Positions 20,950 through 29,066 of a stretch of DNA of 64,000 nt are shown piece by piece (position 1 is the stretch's first letter; each line of letters opens with the position of its first letter). The notes under the pieces are model-generated. The model saw nothing but the letters and a program-made list of their open reading frames with translations. It was not told the origin of the DNA and did no database searches. The stretch lies in contig NZ_JAIWJF010000005.1 of assembly GCF_021654115.1 (NCBI RefSeq), forward strand, positions 124,001-188,000. Direction: 5' to 3'. A program made the position numbers and the translations under genes. The stretch comes from Furfurilactobacillus milii (GTDB lineage: Bacteria; Bacillota; Bacilli; Lactobacillales; Lactobacillaceae).

Positions 20950-21098
20950 TTTATTTTCTGCAATTTCTTTACAATATCGGTAAAAATCCGCTTCAAATAA
21001 ATTTAAAGAAGGTAATGCAAATGCTGACATTAATATATTAATTGAACGATAAAATTTTTCACACTTTTAAATTTAGTTGTGCAAAAGCAAAAAGAATC

Positions 21099-21126
21099 AA
21101 AAAAAGCAACCCCAAAATGAGGTTGC
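21099..21126 (-). terminator. Terminator of gntK
   Basis: On the minus strand GCAACC-loop-GGTTGC followed by seven T (plus-strand A run at 21099-21105). Confidence 0.75.
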
Positions 21127-21139
21127 TCTGTTGACACAA

Positions 21140-22693
21140 TTATTCTTGTGTTTCACCATGTTGCGCATGCTTCTTTTGGAAGTTGGCAATGTTGGTGTAT
21201 TCAGTTTGGAGCTGACGGCTAAGGCGAATGTAAATTGGTACTAATTTACGGTAAACGTCGAAGTTTTCTGGGTTTGGTTGATAAGTGTTAGTTTCACCAA
21301 CGAATTTCTTAACATCGCTTAAGTTGTCAATTAAGCCCAGTGACTTCATGCCGATGACAGCAGCACCTAAACATGAAGATTCAAATGATTCTGGAATGGT
21401 GACAGGTTGTTCGAAGATATCGGACAACATTTGACGCCACAGTTCAGAACGGGCAAACCCACCAGTTGCCATGATGGACTTAGGTTCACCGACAACTTCT
21501 TCAAGTGCCAACAGCACCGTGTACAAGTTGTAAACGATACCTTCCAAAACGGCGCGAATCATGTGAGCCCGAGTGTGCATTTGTGTCAAACCGAAGAAGG
21601 AACCACGGGCGTCAGCATCCCAGATTGGTGCCCGTTCGCCACCAAGGAATGGGTGGAACAACAGACCATCTGAGCCAGCTGGTACACGTTTGGCAATTTC
21701 TGTTAACAAGTCGTAAGAGTCTTCTTGCAATAGGGCAGCAGTACTCTTTTCAGCATCAAACAGATTGTCCCGGGCCCAACGGAAGACGACACCACCATTA
21801 TTAACTGGTCCGCCGACAACCCATAGATCTTTGGTCAAAGCGTAACAGAAAACGCGACCCTTTGGATCGATAACAGGGTGGTCCGTAACGACACGAACGG
21901 CACCGGAAGTACCAATCGTTACTGCAACGACACCTTCGTCAATTGCATTAACACCCAAGTTGGATAATGCACCGTCAAAGGCACCTTGGATGAATGGAAC
22001 ATCCATAGGATAGCCAATAACTTTTGCATATTCGTCGCGCATGCCTGTTGATTGGGCATAGCCGTCGACGATCTTAGGCAATTGATCAGTAGTGACACCA
22101 GTTAAGGCCAAAGCATCTTTATCCCAGTCGAGATCGAAGATGTTGAAAATCCCAGTCCCACTGGCAACGGAAATATCCATCTGCCAAACGTTTAATAAAC
22201 GGTAGAAGATGTATTCTTTAATCCCACAGTAGTAGGCTGCCTTCTTGTAAATGTCAGCGTGATCATTCTTCAACCACAACAATTTACATAATAATGACAT
22301 TGGGTGGATCGGTGTTCCTGTGTGCTCATACAGGGTTTTACCGGTGCCGTCTGCCTTCAACTGATCAGCGTATTTTGTTGCCCGGGTATCAGCCCAAGTG
22401 ATGACACGCGTCAGTGGCTTATGGTTTTTATCTAGTGCAATCAAACTTTGGTTGGCACTTGAGAAAGAAACACCATGAAGCTTGCCATTCTTAAGGTCGG
22501 CCTTGCGTAGAATTTCTTGTAAACCATTCACAACAGCTTCAAGAATTTCTTCTGGATCTTCTTCAGCCATCCCCGTTGCGTCACGATATAACGGGTAAAG
22601 CTTGTTCGTGTAAGCTAAGACGTTACCGTCTAAGTCGTATAATACGGCTTTGGTACTCGTGGTACCAATGTCCATTCCGACCATATAGTCCAT
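21140..22693 (-). CDS. gntK: Gluconokinase, FGGY family
   Basis: Phosphorylates gluconate to 6-phosphogluconate, which enters the phosphoketolase or pentose phosphate route. 517 residues; FGGY kinase start YMVGMDIGTTSTKAVLYD, ATP-site GVVAVTIGTSGAVR and the C-terminal block GGFARSELWRQML. ATG 22693 follows AAAGGAG. Transcribed divergently from the RpiR regulator. No 6-phosphogluconate dehydrogenase gene lies in this window. Confidence 0.95.
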   Translation of the reverse strand: MDYMVGMDIGTTSTKAVLYDLDGNVLAYTNKLYPLYRDATGMAEEDPEEILEAVVNGLQEILRKADLKNGKLHGVSFSSANQSLIALDKNHKPLTRVITWADTRATKYADQLKADGTGKTLYEHTGTPIHPMSLLCKLLWLKNDHADIYKKAAYYCGIKEYIFYRLLNVWQMDISVASGTGIFNIFDLDWDKDALALTGVTTDQLPKIVDGYAQSTGMRDEYAKVIGYPMDVPFIQGAFDGALSNLGVNAIDEGVVAVTIGTSGAVRVVTDHPVIDPKGRVFCYALTKDLWVVGGPVNNGGVVFRWARDNLFDAEKSTAALLQEDSYDLLTEIAKRVPAGSDGLLFHPFLGGERAPIWDADARGSFFGLTQMHTRAHMIRAVLEGIVYNLYTVLLALEEVVGEPKSIMATGGFARSELWRQMLSDIFEQPVTIPESFESSCLGAAVIGMKSLGLIDNLSDVKKFVGETNTYQPNPENFDVYRKLVPIYIRLSRQLQTEYTNIANFQKKHAQHGETQE

Positions 22694-22762
22694 ATGAATA
22701 AACTCCTTTGTAAACTTTTTTAGTTAAATCTACGCCTGCTAGTATAGGCGAAATTGACAGCG

Positions 22763-22794
22763 TTCACAACTGTTTCGATCACTTAATTTGTGAA
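22763..22794. promoter_or_regulatory. Candidate operator between gntK and rpiR
   Basis: Inverted repeat TTCACAA (22763-22769) and TTGTGAA (22788-22794) with 18 bases between, in the divergent promoter region; candidate site for the RpiR regulator. Confidence 0.4.
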
Positions 22795-22807
22795 AGTTGA
22801 TGCAATC

Positions 22808-22821
22808 TGAAAGCGTTTGCG
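22808..22821. promoter_or_regulatory. Candidate cre site
   Basis: TGAAAGCGTTTGCG matches the cre consensus at 12 of 14 positions and lies between the divergent gntK and rpiR starts. Confidence 0.45.
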
Positions 22822-22880
22822 GCATAATGTTCTTAGAAAACTTTTTACATAAAAGTGGATGAATATTTTCATAAAGGACG

Positions 22881-23738
22881 GTGTTTATCATCGCACGAAC
22901 TAGTGTAAGTACGATTAAAGCAAACTATCAACACTTAACGGGGGCTGATAAGAAGATTGCCTCATTTATTCTCGGTAATCCAGCAGCCGCCAGTGAAATG
23001 ACGATTCAAGATTTAGCGGAGAATGTCAAAGTATCGACGGCAACAGTTAGTCGGTTTGTCAAACGAATTGGGTGGCGCTCGTTTCGTGAGTTTAGCCTAG
23101 GATTTGGTGGCATTGCGGCACAAACGGACAGTTTTTTCAGTGAAATTGAAGAAGATGATGCGCCGTCAGTTGTCGTCGATAAGGTATTTCAGGGCGCTGA
23201 TAACGCGTTGGATGCAACCCGTGCGTTATTGAAAGATCAAGATTTAGCGGATGCTATTAAATTGATCAAGAATGCACATACTCTGTCATTTTTTGGCTTT
23301 GGTGGCTCTTCAATTGTTGCGCTAGATGGGTATCATAAGTTCTTACGGACAACGGTTCAACCGCAGTTTCACCCTGATGTCGACATTCAGTTGATGCAGG
23401 CAGTTAAGATGACTAAGGATGATGTTGCAATTATCGTGTCCCACTCTGGACGTAACCATGACACATTAATGATTGCGGATCAATTGCGAGCTAATCACGT
23501 GCCAATGATTGCCATCACCAGTTATCCGGCTTCGTCACTGGCAAAAAAATGTAACATTGTGTTCCAATCCGTTGCGGAAGAAGTTAACTATCGGAGTGAG
23601 TCAATGAGTTCTTTGATTGCCCAGTTGACGATTATGGACAGTTTGTTTACTTTGGTTGGTGCTCAAGGGGCGCGTACTCAGTCTGGGGAAGGCTTATTAA
23701 AAGATGTGCGTCACGCAATGGCAACGACTCGCGAGTAA
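22881..23738 (+). CDS. MurR/RpiR family regulator (gluconate locus)
   Basis: 285 residues: N-terminal RpiR helix-turn-helix (SEMTIQDLAENVKVSTATVSRFVKRIG) and a C-terminal SIS sugar-phosphate domain (SFFGFGGSSIVALDGYHK, VAIIVSHSGRNHDTL). Probably senses 6-phosphogluconate or a related sugar phosphate and controls gntK/gntP. The only standard start is GTG 22881, but AAAGGA ends at 22878, just two bases before; the optimal distance points to ATC at 22887 or 22890, so the true start is uncertain. Confidence 0.9.
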   Translation: MFIIARTSVSTIKANYQHLTGADKKIASFILGNPAAASEMTIQDLAENVKVSTATVSRFVKRIGWRSFREFSLGFGGIAAQTDSFFSEIEEDDAPSVVVDKVFQGADNALDATRALLKDQDLADAIKLIKNAHTLSFFGFGGSSIVALDGYHKFLRTTVQPQFHPDVDIQLMQAVKMTKDDVAIIVSHSGRNHDTLMIADQLRANHVPMIAITSYPASSLAKKCNIVFQSVAEEVNYRSESMSSLIAQLTIMDSLFTLVGAQGARTQSGEGLLKDVRHAMATTRE

Positions 23739-23851
23739 TTATAGAATTTATATAGCAGAATAAAAATGAATCATAGTCAACTCGTAATGTCGCCCACCTG
23801 TAAACGTGATAGAATAGGGCTTAATCTTTTGTCATGAGGGTGGTGGGATTT

Positions 23852-24631
23852 GTGCGAAGTCGGCGGCAGTCGGCCTCAATATATCAACGGTTAAAACAGC
23901 GACGTATGCGGCGATGGCGTTGGCTATTGGTGCTGATTATCGTTGGCTTGATTGGCGGTGCTGGTTATGGTGTATTTCACTGGTGGCAATTACGACATCA
24001 GACAATGATGGCCAAGTATCCTGTCACTGGAGCCGCCATTGATCAGGATGCGGGGTTTTTAGACTTCCAGGCCTTGTCCAAAACAGGTGTTAAATTTGTC
24101 TACTTGAAAACGACGGTCGGCAATCGTTATACGGATGACGATTTTGCAGGTAATTACAGTCGCAGTGGCGGTAGTGGCAATACACTGAAAGTTGGGGTGT
24201 ACATGGTGTACAGCCCCAATAGTCCCGTGCTCAGTCAAACGACTTATTTTGAAAAACAGGTTGGGTCAGATACGGGAACGTTGCCAATTATGATTTCTGT
24301 TCCAGACACCGGGTCTAGTTTTGGGTCTGCCAAGGCCATTGAACGAACTGTGGCACGTTTGACAGCGATGATAGCGACATTAAGAACGGATTATCAGCAA
24401 CCAGTATTATTGTGGACGTCAACAGATGGCTATCAGGCGTTAAAAGGCAAATTGAGTCATACAATGTTTTCACTTGATGATAGCAAATTAGCCAAACGTA
24501 GTCCTCAGGACGTTCAATTTATCAGCTATGACGATAATGGTTCGCTAATTGTGGCTGGTGAACGACAATCTATGTCTCTAATGGTATACAATGGCAGTAA
24601 GCAATCGTTTGATGCATTAAGCAACGAGTAA
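23852..24631 (+). CDS. Membrane-anchored GH25-like protein, probably not catalytic
   Basis: About 259 residues: short basic cytoplasmic head (RRMRRWRW), one membrane segment (LLVLIIVGLIGGAGYGVF), then an outer domain with a GH25 lysozyme pattern: GAAIDQDAGFLDFQAL, VKFVYLKTTVGNRYTDDDF, LKVGVYMVYSP. In active GH25 enzymes the second motif reads KATEG; here the catalytic Glu is Val. The first Asp is kept in AIDQD. GTG 23852 is preferred because GAGGGTGG precedes it by about nine bases; an upstream ATG exists at 23834. Co-transcribed with the next gene. Confidence 0.75.
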   Translation: MRSRRQSASIYQRLKQRRMRRWRWLLVLIIVGLIGGAGYGVFHWWQLRHQTMMAKYPVTGAAIDQDAGFLDFQALSKTGVKFVYLKTTVGNRYTDDDFAGNYSRSGGSGNTLKVGVYMVYSPNSPVLSQTTYFEKQVGSDTGTLPIMISVPDTGSSFGSAKAIERTVARLTAMIATLRTDYQQPVLLWTSTDGYQALKGKLSHTMFSLDDSKLAKRSPQDVQFISYDDNGSLIVAGERQSMSLMVYNGSKQSFDALSNE

Positions 24632-24645
24632 AGATGGGTGATAAA

Positions 24646-25080
24646 ATGGCTTTTTTTAGTAAAAAAGAAAGTGACGATGCAAAGCAAAGTGCACCGCGTT
24701 TGACAATCGATCAGGCACAAACCGGTATTCTTGATGCCGTCACCAGTCAATTTGGCGATTCGCAAACGGCATTGCCGGATTTCTCAGTTGTTGCAGGGTG
24801 GGCTAGTGCTGATTTTATTGCCTTCCGCAGTTTTGATATTCAAATCAAAGTGGGGGTCACTCCGGAAAATCCCCGTGATCAGAAACGTTTGAAATGTTTG
24901 GTCGCAGTTGGCCCGCGGTTTGTCTCGTTGTACGACCTTTTGGAGACGGATTTACGCAGTCAGTACAAACGACAATACACGCCAGAAAATTTGCGTGCTG
25001 ATCTAAAGTTGTTACAACACTATCTTGCTTGGCGTTTAACGCCAGAACAACGGGCAAAATTTGGTTTGACGCAAGATTAG
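24646..25080 (+). CDS. Conserved hypothetical protein
   Basis: About 144 residues, soluble, no signal peptide, no family recognised. Contains a central beta-rich part (FIAFRSFDIQIKVGVTPENP) and a helical C terminus. ATG 24646 is favoured because GGGTGAT stands at the right distance; ATG 24634 is in frame. It follows the GH25-like gene by 14 bases and shares its terminator, so both probably form one operon. Confidence 0.65.
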   Translation: MAFFSKKESDDAKQSAPRLTIDQAQTGILDAVTSQFGDSQTALPDFSVVAGWASADFIAFRSFDIQIKVGVTPENPRDQKRLKCLVAVGPRFVSLYDLLETDLRSQYKRQYTPENLRADLKLLQHYLAWRLTPEQRAKFGLTQD

Positions 25081-25106
25081 AATTAATAAAGTTCATGCTT
25101 GATAGA

Positions 25107-25145
25107 AAAACACCACAACTCAGCGAAAATGAGTTGTGGTGTTTT
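25107..25145. terminator. Bidirectional terminator
   Basis: Perfect 16-bp stem AAAACACCACAACTCA (25107-25122) with its complement (25130-25145), 7-base loop. It separates the upstream operon from the phage-like module. Confidence 0.9.
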
Positions 25146-25201
25146 GAATTTAATAAAGCAAGATTAGTGATCGATTGATATCAGTTACAATAACGGTTGT
25201 A

Positions 25202-25636
25202 TTAATCAACTTGTTTAAGTTGCGTTTCATAATGTTGCCTGATTTGGGTTTCAGTAAAGTTGACCAGGTAACTAGGAATACATAACTGATGAATAAAACG
25301 GGCAGAATTTGCATCACTAACAGCGATGTCAGCAAAGTATAAATCAATCAGTAATTGAATGCCGCGTTTGCTAGCCGCAAATTCAATGCTGTTGTGTGAT
25401 GCCTGCGTACAGCCGTATAGAATGCCGGCGTCGTTATTTAAGACATGGCCGAGCTCATGTGCCAACTGAAATGCAATCTGGTTTTGATTGGGCCAGTTCA
25501 AGTTAATGAGGACTTTATTCAAAGCCGGATTTGCGGCGGGCGGTGTATTAGGCGACATGGTGGTCGATAAAATAACGTTGATTTGATGTTGTTTTGCAAA
25601 TGCGAGTAAGCGATCAATTAGATTTTGCATTATCAT
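25202..25636 (-). CDS. immA: ImmA/IrrE family metallo-endopeptidase
   Basis: About 144 residues with the zinc-protease motif HELGH in QIAFQLAHELGHVLNND. Members cleave a partner XRE repressor (ICEBs1 ImmA-ImmR, IrrE-DdrO). Starts at ATG 25636 or 25630, overlapping the end of the xre gene by about 20 bases, so translation is coupled. The longer frame to 25699 lies inside xre and is not used. Confidence 0.88.
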   Translation of the reverse strand: MIMQNLIDRLLAFAKQHQINVILSTTMSPNTPPAANPALNKVLINLNWPNQNQIAFQLAHELGHVLNNDAGILYGCTQASHNSIEFAASKRGIQLLIDLYFADIAVSDANSARFIHQLCIPSYLVNFTETQIRQHYETQLKQVD

Positions 25637-25952
25637 CACTGCTTCCAAGAATACGTTTGATGTAGGCAAGGTCTTCCGGTGGAATAGGGCGGCCTTCAAA
25701 GGTCATGATGACATCATCGTCGTTAAGATCAACTTGTTGTGATTTTTTGGTTGCAGCCGCCGTGTCAGCACCAATTAAAGAATCAACGGATACATTAAGA
25801 ATTTCCGCAACTTTTGTTAATCGAGAAATGCTTGGATCTTTTTTTTGCCAGCTATAAATACTGTTGATGCCCATACCTGCCTTGATAGCCAACGTTTGGA
25901 GGCTGAGTCCCCGTTCCTGGGCGAGGGCTTTCACTTGTTCGTAGATTGACAT
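25614..25952 (-). CDS. XRE-family phage-type repressor
   Basis: 112 residues. N-terminal helix-turn-helix (LSLQTLAIKAGMGINSIYSWQKKDPSI) with SRLTKVAEILNVSVDSLIG, then an acidic linker (VDLNDDDVIMTFEGRPIPPEDLAYIKRIL) like the C-terminal part of short phage repressors cleaved by ImmA. ATG 25952 follows GAGGATG. Divergent from arpU; two direct repeats in the gap are its probable operators. Confidence 0.9.
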   Translation of the reverse strand: MSIYEQVKALAQERGLSLQTLAIKAGMGINSIYSWQKKDPSISRLTKVAEILNVSVDSLIGADTAAATKKSQQVDLNDDDVIMTFEGRPIPPEDLAYIKRILGSSDDNAKSN

Positions 25953-26010
25953 GTTACATCCTCTTTTCCTTAGCTTCCATTTTACACTAAAAAATAAACG
26001 ATCTTGTAAA

Positions 26011-26055
26011 AATTATCCGATTGAATTAAAATGTTGTTGAATAATTATCCGATTG
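26011..26055. promoter_or_regulatory. Direct-repeat operators between xre and arpU
   Basis: AATTATCCGATTG occurs at 26011-26023 and 26043-26055, exactly 32 bases (three helical turns) apart, between the divergent starts. Confidence 0.6.
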
Positions 26056-26107
26056 TGTAATTTAAACGCGATTATTTTATTCTATTGAGTAAGAAAGGCT
26101 GGATGAA

Positions 26108-26479
26108 ATGAAACGACTTATTGAAATAAATGTCGATTTTAGTTTGACACGACAACGAATTAAACAACAAAGTGAGCAGTTTATTCTTGAGAATATTAAA
26201 CGTTCTGGAACACGGAGAATTAATGTTAACGAAGAGTATTCGATCATGGGAGTGAATTTAACGGCAATGTCGCCAGAAACTTCCCATTGGGATCACTATG
26301 CACAAATGTTTAATCAATTAACGGTGATGGAACGACGGATTATTTATTATCGTTATTTATCGCAGAAAACGGATGTTTATGCAGAACTAAACACATACTA
26401 TAGTCGTTCGCAATACTTCCGTGTTAAACGCACAGCCGAGTATGAGTTCGCTTATCTGCTTGGTGTATTGGCGAACTAG
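26108..26479 (+). CDS. ArpU-like phage transcriptional regulator
   Basis: 123 residues. The C-terminal part LTVMERRIIYYRYLSQKTDVYAEL followed by YSRSQYFRVKRTAEYEF has the helix-turn-helix pattern of ArpU/RinA-type regulators of phage late genes. ATG 26108 follows GAAAGG. Divergent from xre-immA and upstream of the cotH-like gene, which suggests it could activate that gene. Confidence 0.75.
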   Translation: MKRLIEINVDFSLTRQRIKQQSEQFILENIKRSGTRRINVNEEYSIMGVNLTAMSPETSHWDHYAQMFNQLTVMERRIIYYRYLSQKTDVYAELNTYYSRSQYFRVKRTAEYEFAYLLGVLAN

Positions 26480-26492
26480 CTGAACTAATGGA

Positions 26493-26557
26493 GGAGTCCT
26501 TGCATGCGACTTTTGCGAGAGCAAACTGGGATTTAAATGATAAAAGCTCCGGACTCC
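26493..26557. repeat. Inverted repeat between arpU and cotH
   Basis: GGAGTCC (26493-26499) and GGACTCC (26551-26557) form a 7-bp stem with a large loop. No T run follows. Role unknown; it could mark a processing or regulator site in front of cotH. Confidence 0.3.
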
Positions 26558-26620
26558 CAAAATGCGAACATATGTTTGAATAGACTTGTACCAAAAAATA
26601 AATGAAGGAGTGATTATCTT

Positions 26621-28345
26621 ATGGATAACACAGTTGATACAAGTCAGTTGGCAACGTCGGTAAAGACGTTACCTGAATTACATCTTACCGGTGATTTGAC
26701 CGGAATGAGTCACGACGTATACAAGAACTTGTCGTTTGATTTTAAATTGAACGATGGTCGTGATATTAGTGGCTTTGCCAAGATTAAGTGGCAAGGGGAT
26801 GGTTCGTTACGTTGGGATAAAAAGAGTTACAAGTTTAAGGCATACGAGGATGAGGCATGCAAGACAAAGCTTAAGTTTAAACCGTTAGCAGATTGGGCCG
26901 AAAACAGCGACTTTAACTTAAAGGCCAATTATATGGACATCACGCATGCTCGTAACATTACGAATGCCGCATTGTTTGCGGATATGACTGCGACACGTCA
27001 GCACGTTAATGATGAACTAGCACAGGCGATTAACTTTGGCGAGATTCAGGGATTCCCAATTCGTTTGTGGGTCAATGACAAATTTAACGGTGTATATACA
27101 TTTAACACGGGGAAAAACGGCACCCTGTTAAACATGTCAAAAGACAATAAGAATCATGCGGCCGTAGAAGCGGCTCAATTTAATGACACAACAGCCTTTA
27201 AAGCTGACACCGCCAAGTTTGATAACAGTGATTTCAGTGTGGAATTTCCTGACGCGCTATCTGATCCATTGAAAACTAGTTTTGAAAACCTGATGAAATT
27301 TGCCCATAATTCTTCAATTTTCGATTTCCGTGCCCATCAGGATGAGTATATTAACATTGAATCGGTTATTGACTTCGGGATCTTTGCCAATGTCATCGAT
27401 GACACAGATATGGAAGTTAAGAATGCGATGTACGTCACTTACGATGGCGCGCACTGGACTATGGTCCCATATGATTTGGACACGAGTTGGCAATTACAAT
27501 GGGATGGTAAGTCATTGCAACCGATTGATCAAAATCTATTCGACTTCCAAGGCAATCAGCTGTTATATAAGGCGTTTGCGGCTAACCAAGACCTTGTGTA
27601 CAAACGTTATCGTGAGCTGCGTCAAACGGTATTGCGTGGAGATAATGTTATTAATCACATTAAGCAGTTTATGCAATCTGTTGGCGAACCAAATTATGAG
27701 AATGATTTGAAGACATGGCCTGATTTGCCAAGTGAAAAGCTGACGGGGATGTCACAGCTGCAGTACGACATGCATCGGCGATTGAATATGATTGACGATC
27801 AGATTGAACGACACTTTGGCGGTGGCAAGACACAGGTTACTCCGAACTTTATCAGGAACTCTGATTTTAAGTACGATTTGAGAGACTGGACAGTTGTCGG
27901 CAATTTCTATCGAACAACTTATCCCGGTTCAATGAATAGTGGTAGTGCCGGGGCCGCATATTCGCATTCAGGCTACAATAAAGTGATGTGGGATCGAATT
28001 GAAAGCACGCCGATTCCAATCAGTGACCCAGACAATCCGCCAGTGATTTCGTTTGGTGGCAAAATTATGCTCTCAAGTAATATCCCTCTTTCAGGTGACG
28101 ATGAGATTCTTATTTCTGTGCTCTTCTTAGATGCTAATCAGCAAAGACTTGGTGGTGTAAACCTCGATAGTGATCACTCACAGCTTGAACATCCACAGTT
28201 CTTGAAGGCAGAAGGTATTCAAATTCCGAAAGGGACAGTCAATTTGCATATGGAGTTTGCGTTTAGTAGAAATGGTCACGCAATTTTGACTCAACCACAG
28301 TTAAACTTCACTCCGACATTAGGCAACTATGTAAGTGGCAATTAA
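26621..28345 (+). CDS. CotH kinase-like, phage-tail-type protein
   Basis: 574 residues. Residues ~15-370 match the CotH fold: KWQGDGSLRWDKKSYKF, NFNLKANYMDITHARN-like block, and the metal/ATP region with DDTDMEVKNAMYV and VPYDLDTSW. Residues ~405-574 look like a beta-sandwich carbohydrate-binding or tail-fibre domain, opening FIRNSDFKYDLRDWTVV. No signal peptide. CotH proteins are protein kinases in spore coats, and CotH domains also occur in phage baseplate proteins; the C-terminal domain favours the phage origin here. ATG 26621 follows AAGGAG (26605-26610). Confidence 0.8.
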   Translation: MDNTVDTSQLATSVKTLPELHLTGDLTGMSHDVYKNLSFDFKLNDGRDISGFAKIKWQGDGSLRWDKKSYKFKAYEDEACKTKLKFKPLADWAENSDFNLKANYMDITHARNITNAALFADMTATRQHVNDELAQAINFGEIQGFPIRLWVNDKFNGVYTFNTGKNGTLLNMSKDNKNHAAVEAAQFNDTTAFKADTAKFDNSDFSVEFPDALSDPLKTSFENLMKFAHNSSIFDFRAHQDEYINIESVIDFGIFANVIDDTDMEVKNAMYVTYDGAHWTMVPYDLDTSWQLQWDGKSLQPIDQNLFDFQGNQLLYKAFAANQDLVYKRYRELRQTVLRGDNVINHIKQFMQSVGEPNYENDLKTWPDLPSEKLTGMSQLQYDMHRRLNMIDDQIERHFGGGKTQVTPNFIRNSDFKYDLRDWTVVGNFYRTTYPGSMNSGSAGAAYSHSGYNKVMWDRIESTPIPISDPDNPPVISFGGKIMLSSNIPLSGDDEILISVLFLDANQQRLGGVNLDSDHSQLEHPQFLKAEGIQIPKGTVNLHMEFAFSRNGHAILTQPQLNFTPTLGNYVSGN

Positions 28346-28362
28346 TTATGTTTAGATAAAGT

Positions 28363-28407
28363 AAATAGAGTCCCGCTACGCTTTATGCATAGTTGGACTC
28401 TATTTTT
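28363..28407 (+). terminator. Terminator after cotH-like gene
   Basis: AAATAGAGTCC (28363-28373) pairs with GGACTCTATTT (28395-28405) and is followed by more T. Closes the phage-like module. Confidence 0.82.
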
Positions 28408-28415
28408 GAGTTCTA

Positions 28416-28820
28416 TTATTCCGCTATCGTTTTTTCAGTAGTGGCAGGTTTCGCCGTATGTACGCTAACCAATGTATAGGTAGCGTTATCGGCCTCGTCA
28501 TACAAGGAAACAGGTTGTTGTTCATTAGCATGAATTCTTAAATGATAGCCAAAGCCATCAAGATAGACTAACTCTTGTGCTGTAATACTTTCAACCGTCG
28601 CATTTTCCTTACGGCCATCGATGTGCAGCGTTAAATCTGGATTGATTTGAATTCTGTGGATGCGATGGTCGTTATGGTCGGAATATTTCCAGGTACCAGA
28701 AAACAACATTGGTAATGATGATTGATTATCAGTATGCTTTTTACCTGAACGGGTAAATGTGCTTGATAATCCGGCGGCCAGTGACACGCCAAATAATAAA
28801 ATATTCCGCTTTAACGACAC
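28416..28820 (-). CDS. DUF4828-like protein
   Basis: 134 residues: basic start, short hydrophobic segment (NILLFGVSLAAGL), then a small beta domain with FSGTWKYSDHNDHRIHRIQI, YLDGFGYHLRI and LYDEADNATYTLV, the pattern I associate with DUF4828 of Lactobacillales. Function unknown. GTG 28820 follows GAGGA with seven bases between. Confidence 0.7.
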   Translation of the reverse strand: MSLKRNILLFGVSLAAGLSSTFTRSGKKHTDNQSSLPMLFSGTWKYSDHNDHRIHRIQINPDLTLHIDGRKENATVESITAQELVYLDGFGYHLRIHANEQQPVSLYDEADNATYTLVSVHTAKPATTEKTIAE

Positions 28821-29066
28821 AAATGCATCCTCGCTTTCTCTCTTTTGCCAGTTAACTTACAAGTATTAATATAGCACGATTTTACGCTGTTTCCTTATCC
28901 AAACCATTGGCGTAACGGAATTAAAATATTCCTGCAACCAATCTGACTTGATTACTGAAACTTCGTCATAAAATTGGTAAACTAGATGTATTAACAGGTG
29001 ATGGAAAATTTTCTTGAATCGTCTGGTAACGGATTAAAAAATTCATTTCGACGGAGGTTCTATAGC

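Noticed and set aside
25202-28345. Intact prophage
   Set aside because: No integrase, terminase, portal or capsid genes and no attachment repeats seen; only four phage-type genes.
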